Assembly: GCF_049686335.1 (NCBI RefSeq)
Contig: NZ_JBAVHX010000023.1
Span: 82,111-146,110 of the forward strand
Origin: Buttiauxella sp049686335
Lineage (GTDB): Bacteria; Pseudomonadota; Gammaproteobacteria; Enterobacterales; Enterobacteriaceae
Direction of reading: 5' to 3'
Length of the DNA stretch: 64,000 nt
A program made the position numbers and the translations under genes. The notes under the pieces were generated by a model. That model was not told the origin of the DNA. It worked only from the letters and a program-made list of their open reading frames with translations, and did no database searches. Shown piece after piece: positions 8,783-16,761 of this stretch; position 1 is the stretch's first letter, and every line of letters starts with the position of its first letter.

Positions 8783-10057
8783 GTGGCAAAAAACATTCAA
8801 GCCATCCGCGGCATGAACGATTACCTGCCTGGCGAAACCGCCATTTGGCAGCGCATTGAAGGCATTCTGAAACAGGTGCTCGGCAGCTACGGTTACAGCG
8901 AAATCCGTTTGCCGATTGTAGAGCAGACCCCGTTATTCAAACGCGCCATCGGTGAAGTCACCGACGTGGTTGAAAAAGAGATGTATACCTTTGAGGACCG
9001 CAACGGCGATAGCCTGACCTTGCGCCCTGAAGGCACCGCGGGCTGCGTGCGTGCCGGTATCGAACATGGTCTTCTGTACAATCAGGAACAGCGCTTGTGG
9101 TACATCGGGCCGATGTTCCGCCATGAGCGTCCGCAAAAAGGGCGTTATCGCCAGTTCAATCAGTTGGGTGTCGAAGTCTTTGGTCTGCAAGGGCCAGATA
9201 TTGACGCGGAACTGATTATGCTGACTGCTCGCTGGTGGCGTGCTTTGGGTATCGACCAACACGTCAGCCTGGAACTGAATTCTATCGGTTCTCTTGAAGC
9301 TCGTGCTAACTATCGTGATGCGCTGGTTGCGTTCCTTGAACAGCATAAAGAGAAACTCGACGAAGATTGCCAGCGTCGTATGTACAGCAACCCGTTGCGC
9401 GTTCTGGACTCAAAAAATCCAGACGTTCAGGCATTGCTGGATGACGCGCCAACACTTGGCGAGTATCTGGATGAAGAGTCTCGTGAACATTTCGCGGGTC
9501 TGTGCCAGTACCTGGATGCTGCCGGTATCGCGTATACCGTGAATCAGCGCCTGGTGCGTGGTCTGGATTACTACAACCGCACTGTGTTCGAGTGGGTGAC
9601 TAGCAGCCTGGGTTCTCAAGGTACCGTGTGTGCCGGTGGCCGTTACGACGGTTTAGTTGAGCAACTCGGTGGCCGCGCAGCCCCAGCAGTGGGTTTTGCG
9701 ATGGGTCTGGAACGTCTTGTTTTACTTGTTCAGGCTATTAATCCGGAATTTAAAGCAGAATCTGTTGTCGATATTTACCTGATATCGTCAGGTCAGGGAA
9801 CGCAAGCTGCAGCAATGCTGTTGGCTGAGCAATTACGTGACCAGGTCCCAGCAATCAAGCTGATGACTAACTACGGCGGTGGTAACTTCAAGAAGCAGTT
9901 CGTCCGTGCAGACAAGTGGGGTGCGCGTGTTGCACTGGTGCTGGGCGAAACTGAAGTGGCTAATGGTCAGGTCGTCGTGAAGGATCTGCGCACAGGTGAG
10001 CAAACTACCGTTGAACAAGCAAACGCGGTCGCTCATTTGCAGGCGCTACTGGGCTAA
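8783..10057 (+). CDS. hisS: Histidyl-tRNA synthetase
   Basis: 424 residues. A class II aminoacyl-tRNA synthetase that charges tRNA-His. Motif 2 is visible as MFRHERPQKGRYRQFNQ, the histidine-specific motif as LVRGLDYYNRTVFE, and motif 3 as GFAMGLERL; an anticodon-binding domain covers about residues 330-424. The start is GTG at 8783 with AGAGAA upstream, giving the conserved MAKNIQAIRGMNDYLP. yfgM follows after 36 bases, and hisS-yfgM-bamB reads as one unit. Confidence 0.98.
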   Translation: MAKNIQAIRGMNDYLPGETAIWQRIEGILKQVLGSYGYSEIRLPIVEQTPLFKRAIGEVTDVVEKEMYTFEDRNGDSLTLRPEGTAGCVRAGIEHGLLYNQEQRLWYIGPMFRHERPQKGRYRQFNQLGVEVFGLQGPDIDAELIMLTARWWRALGIDQHVSLELNSIGSLEARANYRDALVAFLEQHKEKLDEDCQRRMYSNPLRVLDSKNPDVQALLDDAPTLGEYLDEESREHFAGLCQYLDAAGIAYTVNQRLVRGLDYYNRTVFEWVTSSLGSQGTVCAGGRYDGLVEQLGGRAAPAVGFAMGLERLVLLVQAINPEFKAESVVDIYLISSGQGTQAAAMLLAEQLRDQVPAIKLMTNYGGGNFKKQFVRADKWGARVALVLGETEVANGQVVVKDLRTGEQTTVEQANAVAHLQALLG

Positions 10058-10093
10058 TTTCCCCAGTGATTAATCGTTAAGGAGAAGGACTGC

Positions 10094-10714
10094 GTGGAAA
10101 TTTACGAAAACGATAACGAACAGGTTGATGCGGTAAAACGCTTCTTTGCTGAAAACGGCAAAGCGCTGGTAGTTGGTGTTGTTCTGGGTATTGGCGCACT
10201 GGTTGGCTGGCGTTACTGGAACAGTCATCAGGCTGAAAGCTCAATGGCTTCTTCTCTTGAGTACCAAACCGTCACTCAAGCTGTGCGTGCTGATCAACCT
10301 GCAACGTTGAGTGCAGCAGAAAAATTCGCAGCTAACACCAAGAATACTTACGGCGCATTAGCTTCACTTGAAATTGCGCAGAAGTACGCTGATAACAACG
10401 ACCTGGCAAAAGCGGCAGCGCAATTGCAGCAAGGTCTGAGCAGCACCAGCGATGAAAATTTGCAGGCGCTGATCAATGTTCGTCTGGCACGTGTTCAAAT
10501 TCAACAAAAGCAAATTGATGCTGCGCTGAAAACGCTCGATAGTGTTAAAGGTGAAGGTTGGGTAGCGATTATCGCTGATTTACGCGGTGAAGCGTTGCTC
10601 AGCAAAGGGGATAAGCAAGGTGCACGCGATGCGTGGAGCAAAGGCTCACAAACCGACGCTTCTCCAGCCCTGCGCGAAATGATGCAGATGAAAATTAATA
10701 ATTTGTCGAGCTAA
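10094..10714 (+). CDS. yfgM: Periplasmic chaperone-associated TPR protein YfgM
   Basis: 206 residues, starting with GTG at 10094 behind a strong AAGGAGAAGG ribosome site. Family knowledge: an inner-membrane protein with one N-terminal helix (about 24-43, ALVVGVVLGIGALVGW) and a periplasmic TPR-like domain; it is found at the SecYEG translocon and with PpiD, and helps envelope protein folding. The remainder is helical repeats such as AKAAAQLQQGL and ALINVRLARVQ. It is directly followed by bamB, ten bases apart, which fits a shared role in outer-membrane biogenesis. Confidence 0.95.
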   Translation: MEIYENDNEQVDAVKRFFAENGKALVVGVVLGIGALVGWRYWNSHQAESSMASSLEYQTVTQAVRADQPATLSAAEKFAANTKNTYGALASLEIAQKYADNNDLAKAAAQLQQGLSSTSDENLQALINVRLARVQIQQKQIDAALKTLDSVKGEGWVAIIADLRGEALLSKGDKQGARDAWSKGSQTDASPALREMMQMKINNLSS

Positions 10715-10724
10715 GAGGGACCCG

Positions 10725-11906
10725 ATGCAATTGCGTAAACTACTTGTACCAGGGCTGATTTCTCTGACGCTGCTCAGCGGTTGTTCACTGTTTAGCGGTG
10801 AAGAAGACGTGGTTAAAATGTCTCCACTGCCGACAGTTGAAAACCAATTCGAACCTGAAAAATCATGGAGTACTTCTGTTGGTAGCGGAATTGGCGATTT
10901 CTATTCCAATTTGCATCCAGCGTGGCAGGACGGCAACATTTATGCCGCCGATCGCCGTGGTATCGTTAAAGCCGTTAATGCGGACGACGGTAAAGAAATC
11001 TGGTCTATCGATCTTTCTGAAAAGACGAACTTTTATTCCAGCAACCTGCCGGCATTGCTTTCTGGTGGCGTAACGGTTGAAGGTTCACATCTATACGTTG
11101 GTAGTGAGAAAGCACAGGTTTATGCGCTTAACACCTCTGATGGTAGTATTGCGTGGCAAAGTAAAGCCGCAGGCGAAGTGCTGTCTCGCCCTGTAATCAG
11201 CGAAGGTTTAGTTCTGGTTCATACCAGCAATGGCCAGCTTCAGGCATTCGATGAAGCTGACGGTTCAGTGAAATGGACTGTAAACCTGGATATGCCAGCA
11301 CTTTCTCTGCGTGGCGAATCAGCACCTGCAGTCGCGTTTGGTGCTGCAATTGTTGGCGGTGACAACGGTCGCGTAAGCGCGGTTATGCTGAAGCAAGGTC
11401 AGCTAATTTGGCAGCAACGTATCTCTCAGGCAACCGGTGCTACCGAGATTGACCGTTTGAGCGATGTCGATACGACGCCAGTGGTTGTTAACGGTGTGGT
11501 CTACGCGCTGGCATATAATGGCAACCTGACTGCGCTGGACTTACGTTCAGGCCAGGTGATGTGGAAACGTGAATTGGGTTCAGTAAACGACTTTATCGTT
11601 GATGCGAACCGTATTTTCCTCGTCGACCAGAATGACCGTGTGATTGCTCTGAATGCCGATGGCGGTGTCACGCTTTGGACACAAAGCGATTTACTGCACC
11701 GTAATCTGACGACACCTGTTCTGTACAACGGATATCTGGTTGTTGGTGATAGCGAAGGTTATATGCACTGGATTAATGCTGATGACGGTCGCTTTGTTGC
11801 CCAACAAAAAGTGGACAGTTCTGGATTCCAGACTGAGCCAGTTGTCGCCAGCGATAAGCTGTTGATTCAGTCAAAAGACGGTACGTTGTACGCTATCAAG
11901 CGCTAA
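10725..11906 (+). CDS. bamB: Outer-membrane assembly lipoprotein BamB
   Basis: 393 residues. A lipoprotein of the BAM complex that binds BamA and supports insertion of beta-barrel proteins. The signal peptide ends in the lipobox LLSGC with acylated Cys20. The rest is an eight-bladed PQQ-type beta-propeller whose repeats are seen as DGKEIWS, DGSIAWQ, DGSVKWT and SGQVMWK. The start follows AAGAGGGACCCG. A terminator closes the hisS-yfgM-bamB unit downstream. Confidence 0.97.
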   Translation: MQLRKLLVPGLISLTLLSGCSLFSGEEDVVKMSPLPTVENQFEPEKSWSTSVGSGIGDFYSNLHPAWQDGNIYAADRRGIVKAVNADDGKEIWSIDLSEKTNFYSSNLPALLSGGVTVEGSHLYVGSEKAQVYALNTSDGSIAWQSKAAGEVLSRPVISEGLVLVHTSNGQLQAFDEADGSVKWTVNLDMPALSLRGESAPAVAFGAAIVGGDNGRVSAVMLKQGQLIWQQRISQATGATEIDRLSDVDTTPVVVNGVVYALAYNGNLTALDLRSGQVMWKRELGSVNDFIVDANRIFLVDQNDRVIALNADGGVTLWTQSDLLHRNLTTPVLYNGYLVVGDSEGYMHWINADDGRFVAQQKVDSSGFQTEPVVASDKLLIQSKDGTLYAIKR

Positions 11907-11931
11907 ACTTGCCTGAAGTAATTTTGAGTGC

Positions 11932-11970
11932 GAAACGGTTCCTGTAGTCCGGGAGCCGTTTCCTGTTTTT
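11932..11970 (+). terminator. Terminator after bamB
   Basis: Stem GAAACGGTTCC at 11932-11942 pairs with GGAGCCGTTTC at 11952-11962, with one G-T wobble and a 9-base loop, followed by CTGTTTTTA. It lies between bamB and der. Confidence 0.8.
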
Positions 11971-12028
11971 AGAAACGACGTGGTTTGACGTCGTTTTATG
12001 ATGAATTTTGAGTAATGAGGCTTTTATC

Positions 12029-13534
12029 ATGGTACCTGTGGTTGCGCTTGTCGGGCGCCCTAATGTCGGAAAATCCACGTTGTTTAACCGCTTGACGCGT
12101 ACCCGAGATGCGCTGGTCGCGGATTTCCCGGGGCTGACTCGCGACCGCAAGTATGGTCGTGCTGAAGTGGAAGGTCGCGAATTTATCGCCATTGATACCG
12201 GCGGTATTGATGGTACAGAAGATGGCGTTGAAACGCATATGGCTGCGCAGTCGCTGTTAGCGATTGAAGAAGCTGATGTGGTGCTGTTTATGGTGGATGC
12301 GCGTGCTGGCCTGATGCCTGCCGACGAAGCCATTGCTAAACATCTGCGTTCTCGTCAGAAGCCAACCTTTTTGGTGGCGAACAAGACTGACGGTATGGAT
12401 CCTGACCAGGCGGTTATTGATTTCTACTCTTTGGGATTAGGTGAAATTCACCCGATCGCCGCCTCTCACGGTCGCGGTGTCACAACCTTGCTCGAACACG
12501 TGCTGATCCCATTTATCGACGAAACTAACCCGCGCGAGCCGGAAGAAGAAATCGATGAAGATGCAGCCTACTGGGCGGCATTCAATGCCAAGAATGGCAT
12601 TGTGTCAGACGACGAAGAGCTGGAAGAAGAAGAGGAAGAAGAAGCTTTTAATCCTCAGGATTTGCCAATCAAACTGGCAATCGTTGGCCGTCCGAACGTA
12701 GGTAAGTCAACGCTCACCAACCGTATTCTTGGCGAAGACCGTGTTGTGGTTTATGACATGCCGGGAACTACGCGTGACAGCATCTATATCCCAATGGAGC
12801 GTGATGAGCGTGAATACGTTCTTATCGACACCGCTGGGGTGCGTAAACGTGGCAAAATCACTGAAACCGTTGAGAAATTCTCGGTAATCAAAACCCTGCA
12901 AGCGATCGAAGATGCGAACGTTGTGATGCTGGTGATTGATGCTCGTGAAGGTATCTCCGATCAGGATCTGTCTCTGCTAGGCTTTATCCTCAATAGTGGG
13001 CGCTCACTGGTGATTGTGGTCAACAAGTGGGATGGTCTGAGCAACGAAGTCAGAGAACAAGTCAAAGAGACGCTGGATTATCGTCTTGGCTTTATCGACT
13101 TTGCTCGCGTCCACTTTATCTCTGCATTGCACGGCAGCGGTGTTGGCAACTTGTTCGAATCCGTTCGTGAAGCTTATGACAGCTCCACGCGCCGCGTAAG
13201 CACAGCACTTCTGACTCGTATCATGACCATGGCTGCTGAAGATCACCAGCCACCGTTGGTTCGTGGTCGTCGTGTTAAGCTGAAATATGCTCACGCAGGT
13301 GGTTATAACCCGCCAATCGTCGTGATTCACGGCAACCAGGTTAAAGACCTGCCGGACTCCTACAAGCGTTACTTGATGAACTACTTCCGCAAATCGCTGG
13401 ATGTCATGGGTACACCAATCCGTATCCAGTTCAAGGAAGGCGAGAACCCGTTTGCCAACAAACGTAACACCTTGACGCCAAACCAGATGCGTAAACGTAA
13501 GCGTTTGATCAAACACATCAAGAAAAGCAAATAA
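12029..13534 (+). CDS. der: Ribosome-assembly GTPase Der (EngA)
   Basis: 501 residues with two tandem GTPase domains and a KH-like C-terminal domain; essential for maturation of the 50S ribosomal subunit. The first P-loop GRPNVGKST is at the very N-terminus and the second, also GRPNVGKST, near residue 213; NKTD and NKWD are the G4 motifs. The linker between the domains is long and very acidic, with a run of glutamates, making the protein about 11 residues longer than E. coli Der (490). I chose ATG at 12029 (MVPVVALVGRP) behind TGAGG, not the in-frame TTG at 12008. Confidence 0.97.
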   Translation: MVPVVALVGRPNVGKSTLFNRLTRTRDALVADFPGLTRDRKYGRAEVEGREFIAIDTGGIDGTEDGVETHMAAQSLLAIEEADVVLFMVDARAGLMPADEAIAKHLRSRQKPTFLVANKTDGMDPDQAVIDFYSLGLGEIHPIAASHGRGVTTLLEHVLIPFIDETNPREPEEEIDEDAAYWAAFNAKNGIVSDDEELEEEEEEEAFNPQDLPIKLAIVGRPNVGKSTLTNRILGEDRVVVYDMPGTTRDSIYIPMERDEREYVLIDTAGVRKRGKITETVEKFSVIKTLQAIEDANVVMLVIDAREGISDQDLSLLGFILNSGRSLVIVVNKWDGLSNEVREQVKETLDYRLGFIDFARVHFISALHGSGVGNLFESVREAYDSSTRRVSTALLTRIMTMAAEDHQPPLVRGRRVKLKYAHAGGYNPPIVVIHGNQVKDLPDSYKRYLMNYFRKSLDVMGTPIRIQFKEGENPFANKRNTLTPNQMRKRKRLIKHIKKSK

Positions 13535-13564
13535 GACTGCGCGGTAACCAGCCGTGAGCAAAAC

Positions 13565-13590
13565 AAAAAGCCCGCATCGCGGGCTTTTTT
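13565..13590. terminator. Bidirectional terminator between der and the lysozyme-inhibitor-like gene
   Basis: The perfect 11-bp stem AAAAAGCCCGC/GCGGGCTTTTT has a 3-base loop. The A and T runs on both sides let it terminate der on the plus strand and the convergent gene on the minus strand. Confidence 0.9.
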
Positions 13591-13618
13591 ACATTCAGGC
13601 TCTTGGTCAGGAATTTGC

Positions 13619-14242
13619 TTATTGTACCTGGTACTTTTTCTGCAATTCGGTGATGCGTTCCTGATAGGAATCGTGCAGGCATGAGGTTTTATTTTCTGCT
13701 TTCCAGCATTCATCTCGGCCTTTAATCCATCCACGTTGCTCGGCCTTAAGCGTTGAATTATTGCTGGATTTTACCAGCGCATGCTTGTAGGTATTCGTCA
13801 GTTTGAGATCCAGGGCAGATAGCGCTCCATCCTGGCAAATGAGCTCTTCCATGCTACCTTTATTCACGCCTGAGCAAGAAAACGATGGGCCTGTTTGCTG
13901 CTGTGTTTTTTTATTCTCAGCGGGCGCGAAGCTCACTTCATCCTCAGGCATACAGACGCCATGAGTGCGATTAGGGCCGGTAAAAGAAATCTCAGGATTA
14001 CCGTCTGCTGAACGCACAATGCTGATCACCGTTTTACCGCTAGTCGCTTCCCAGTAGGTTGGGCTGCTTTGCTCAATCGTCGCTTTTTGACCATTCACCC
14101 ACACGCCACCTTTACCGTCACTGTAGGTGCCGCCAGTTTTCCCGCAGCTAAAATTGAACGCCTGTGGAGGTGTCGTCTTTTCAGTCGTCGCTAGCGCAGC
14201 CAGCGGAAACAAAACTAACGCAATGAGAACGATATTTTTCAT
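13619..14242 (-). CDS. Secreted protein with MliC-like and LprI-type (DUF1311) lysozyme-inhibitor domains
   Basis: 207 residues. An N-terminal signal peptide (about 1-18, cleavage after LAALA) predicts a periplasmic or secreted protein. Residues about 28-95 resemble the small beta domain of MliC-type lysozyme inhibitors, with a cysteine pair in FNFSCG and HGVCMPE. Residues about 120-205 match LprI/DUF1311: FSCSG, ELICQDGALSALDLKLTNTY, WIKGRDECW and CLHDSYQERI, with paired cysteines. The second assignment is firm from the motif pattern; the first is a weaker reading. It lies 9 bases downstream of eutC on the same strand and may be co-transcribed, but no functional link to ethanolamine is evident. 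It is absent at this place in E. coli K-12. Confidence 0.7.
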   Translation of the reverse strand: MKNIVLIALVLFPLAALATTEKTTPPQAFNFSCGKTGGTYSDGKGGVWVNGQKATIEQSSPTYWEATSGKTVISIVRSADGNPEISFTGPNRTHGVCMPEDEVSFAPAENKKTQQQTGPSFSCSGVNKGSMEELICQDGALSALDLKLTNTYKHALVKSSNNSTLKAEQRGWIKGRDECWKAENKTSCLHDSYQERITELQKKYQVQ

Positions 14243-14251
14243 GGTGAACCC

Positions 14252-15052
14252 TTAGGTCGAAATTTGCGTACTGGATCCAGTATGCGTTACGCCAGGGAAT
14301 TTAACACGCAGGTGTAAGGCCGGATTATCACTTTCATCTTTCAGCTTCACCCCGGTTAACCGGCGCAAAAAGGCTTGCTCCAGCAACCATGCGAGTTTAA
14401 ACGCGGCGGCGGTGTGGCAAAGCCCTTGCGCACGAATATTGGAGATGCAGTTGCGTTCAGACTCCTGGCGCTTACGTTCGGGATCCCACGTCAGATAAAC
14501 CCCAAGGCTGTCCGGTGAAGATAGTCCGGGCCGCTCGCCAATCAGCATCGCGACGGCTTTGCAGTTGAGGATTTCACCAATATCGTCGCCTAAAGCCACT
14601 CGTGACTGGTGAGCCAGTACCACAGGAGCCAGCGTCAGACCCAGCGTTTTGAGGTACGGCAATAGCTCGCGGATCAGCGCTACGGACTGACGATGTACCG
14701 CATGAGAAGAAAGCCCATCCCCAATCACCAGCAGTGAGTCGACATTGCCGATATTGCTGGTTTGCAGCATCGTCCGGCTTTCATCATCCAGTTTACGTCC
14801 CAGATCCGGGCGGTTCAGATAGATATGGCGGTCTTGCGCCGCGCTTTTTACCGTCAGCGTCGGCAAACCCATATCGGCCAGTTCTTTGCTTATCTCTTCA
14901 CTATGAAAAGGCTGATGGACAGCATCTCTGGCCTGCGCATGGGCGAGACCAAAATTGAGTACTTCTTTGGTAGGCAGGCTTGCACCGCTGCGCCCAAGGG
15001 CGATACGGGCAGCGGTGAATTCCCGTAATAATGTCCATGCATCTGCATTCAT
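14252..15052 (-). CDS. eutC: Ethanolamine ammonia-lyase small subunit
   Basis: 266 residues. The light subunit of the adenosylcobalamin-dependent lyase that splits ethanolamine into acetaldehyde and ammonia. Family features include the B12-contacting region LLVIGDGLSSHAV and the C-terminal TAAAFKLAWLL. I start it at the ATG at 15052 (MNADAWTLLREFTAARI), which overlaps the eutB stop as ATGA, the classic translational coupling; a longer in-frame extension to 15151 only runs back into eutB. It is shorter than the E. coli protein (295) because the N-terminal extension used for microcompartment targeting is missing, consistent with an enzyme working free in the cytoplasm. Confidence 0.93.
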   Translation of the reverse strand: MNADAWTLLREFTAARIALGRSGASLPTKEVLNFGLAHAQARDAVHQPFHSEEISKELADMGLPTLTVKSAAQDRHIYLNRPDLGRKLDDESRTMLQTSNIGNVDSLLVIGDGLSSHAVHRQSVALIRELLPYLKTLGLTLAPVVLAHQSRVALGDDIGEILNCKAVAMLIGERPGLSSPDSLGVYLTWDPERKRQESERNCISNIRAQGLCHTAAAFKLAWLLEQAFLRRLTGVKLKDESDNPALHLRVKFPGVTHTGSSTQIST

Positions 15053-16437
15053 AAGGTCATCCCCTGCGCGAGTACGGTTAACAGAGGATGGTTTGCCCCC
15101 GTCAAACGTAGCTGCCCATGCGCATCGATAATCTGCATGCGGGTCAGCCATTCAGCGAATTCCGGCGCATGTTTTAGCCCCAGCAAACGGCGGGCATACA
15201 ACGCATCGTGGAAAGAGGTGCTCTGGTAGTTGAGCATTATGTCATCCGCTCCTGGCACGCCGATTAAAAAGGTCAGCCCGGCGTTACACAACAGGGTGAG
15301 AAGGGTATCCATATCATCCTGGTCCGCTTCGGCGTGGTTGGTGTAACAAACGTCGCAACCGAGCGGTAACCCCATTAACTTTCCGCAGAAATGATCTTCC
15401 AGCCCCGCGCGGATGATTTGTTTACCGTCATACAGATATTCCGGCCCAATAAATCCTACAACCGTGTTGACCAGTAGCGGATTGAAATGACGGGCCACCG
15501 AATACGCCCGGGCTTCGCAGGTTTGTTGGTCGACGCCATGATGCGCGTTGGAAGATAAACAACTTCCCTGACCGGTTTCGAAATACATCACATTATTACC
15601 CAGCGTGCCGCGATTTAAGCTCAGTGCTGCGTCATGCGCCTCCTGTAACAGCGCCAGATTGATGCCAAAGCCGCTATTCGCCGCTTCCGTCCCCGCGACC
15701 GATTGAAACACTAAATCGACGGGCGCACCGCGTTCAATCAACTGCAAAGTGTTAGTGACATGGGTAAGCACGCAGGATTGGGTCGGAATCGCAAAACGGC
15801 TGATTATGTCATCCATCATATAATTCAGCCGTTCAAGCACTGGCAGGCTGTCGCTGGCAGGGTTAATGCCAACCACTGCGTCACCCGCGCCATACAACAG
15901 CCCGTCGAGCATGCTGGCCGCGATGCCCTTCATATCGTCTGTGGGGTGGTTGGGTTGCAGACGCACGCTAAGGTGGCCCCGCAAACCGATAGTATTGCGA
16001 AAGCGGGTGGTTATCTGGCATTTGCTCGCCGCCAGAATCAAATCCTGATTGCGCATCAGTTTGCTTACCGCAGCGGCCATTTCCGGCGTAATGCCTTTGG
16101 CAACCTGGCGTAACGTCTGGCTGTCTGTCGCATCATCAAGTAGCCAGTTACGAAAATCACCGACGGTTAAATGGCTAATGGCCTGAAAAGCAGTTTTATC
16201 ATGAGTATCAATAATCAGGCGGGTGACTTCATCTTGTTCGTAGGGGATAAGCGGGTTATCGAGGATTTCACGCAACGGGACATCAGCCAGTGCCATTTTT
16301 GCTGCCATGCATTCTTCTGCACTTTGCGCCGCAATTCCCGCCAGATTATCCCCGGATCGCGCCGGGGAAGCTTTGGCCATTAACTCCTTGAGGCTGGCGA
16401 ACCGATAACTGCGATGTGCAAGAATAGTGTTATACAT
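15049..16437 (-). CDS. eutB: Ethanolamine ammonia-lyase large subunit
   Basis: 462 residues. The catalytic alpha subunit with a TIM barrel binding ethanolamine and adenosylcobalamin. Conserved stretches include AGDAVVGINPASD, FETGQGS, NTVVGFIGPEYL and GLPLGCDVCYTNHAEADQDD. It starts at ATG 16437 with GGGGAGAA upstream. It is clearly different from the eut-operon version of E. coli, and none of the other eut genes (reactivase eutA, shell genes, permease, eutR) are in the window, so acetaldehyde handling, uptake and reactivation must come from elsewhere. Confidence 0.94.
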   Translation of the reverse strand: MYNTILAHRSYRFASLKELMAKASPARSGDNLAGIAAQSAEECMAAKMALADVPLREILDNPLIPYEQDEVTRLIIDTHDKTAFQAISHLTVGDFRNWLLDDATDSQTLRQVAKGITPEMAAAVSKLMRNQDLILAASKCQITTRFRNTIGLRGHLSVRLQPNHPTDDMKGIAASMLDGLLYGAGDAVVGINPASDSLPVLERLNYMMDDIISRFAIPTQSCVLTHVTNTLQLIERGAPVDLVFQSVAGTEAANSGFGINLALLQEAHDAALSLNRGTLGNNVMYFETGQGSCLSSNAHHGVDQQTCEARAYSVARHFNPLLVNTVVGFIGPEYLYDGKQIIRAGLEDHFCGKLMGLPLGCDVCYTNHAEADQDDMDTLLTLLCNAGLTFLIGVPGADDIMLNYQSTSFHDALYARRLLGLKHAPEFAEWLTRMQIIDAHGQLRLTGANHPLLTVLAQGMTL

Positions 16438-16536
16438 TTCTTCTCCCCGGTGGATAATCCACAGCTATGCACGGTGCGCCAGTATTCTGGGTACAACAAA
16501 AGATGAATATAGTTGAAGAACAGAAAGGAGTGATTT

Positions 16537-16758
16537 ATGGAAGTGAAATGTCCGGTGTGTGAAACCCCATTACAGCAAACAGACTCGGATGCGCGCTGCG
16601 AAACCTGCCAGCAGGATTATCGCCTGGAACCTCGCTGCCCGGATTGCCATAAGCCGCTGGAAGTTTTAAAAGCGTGTGGCGCCGTCGACTATTTCTGCCA
16701 AAATGGCCATGGATTGATCTCGAAGAAACGCGTCGAATTCGTGCCTGTTGCGAACTAA
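16537..16758 (+). CDS. yfgJ: Zinc-ribbon protein YfgJ
   Basis: 73 residues, function unknown. It carries two to three small zinc-ribbon knuckles, CPVC, CETC, CPDC and CQNGHG, so it likely binds one or two zinc ions. The second half, LKACGAVDYFCQNGHGLISKK, is nearly invariant in enterobacterial YfgJ. The start ATG at 16537 has GAAAGGAG upstream. It is divergent from eutB and converges on xseA with only 3 bases between the stops. Confidence 0.92.
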   Translation: MEVKCPVCETPLQQTDSDARCETCQQDYRLEPRCPDCHKPLEVLKACGAVDYFCQNGHGLISKKRVEFVPVAN

Positions 16759-16761
16759 GTT

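Noticed and set aside
12008..12028. Longer der start at TTG 12008
   Set aside because: ATG at 12029 gives the conserved MVPVVALVGRP start and is preceded by TGAGG.
13004..13561. 185-codon minus-strand frame inside der
   Set aside because: Antisense shadow of a conserved gene with no ribosome site or recognisable protein pattern.
14734..15028. Two plus-strand frames opposite eutC
   Set aside because: Shadows of eutC; no ribosome site and no protein similarity.
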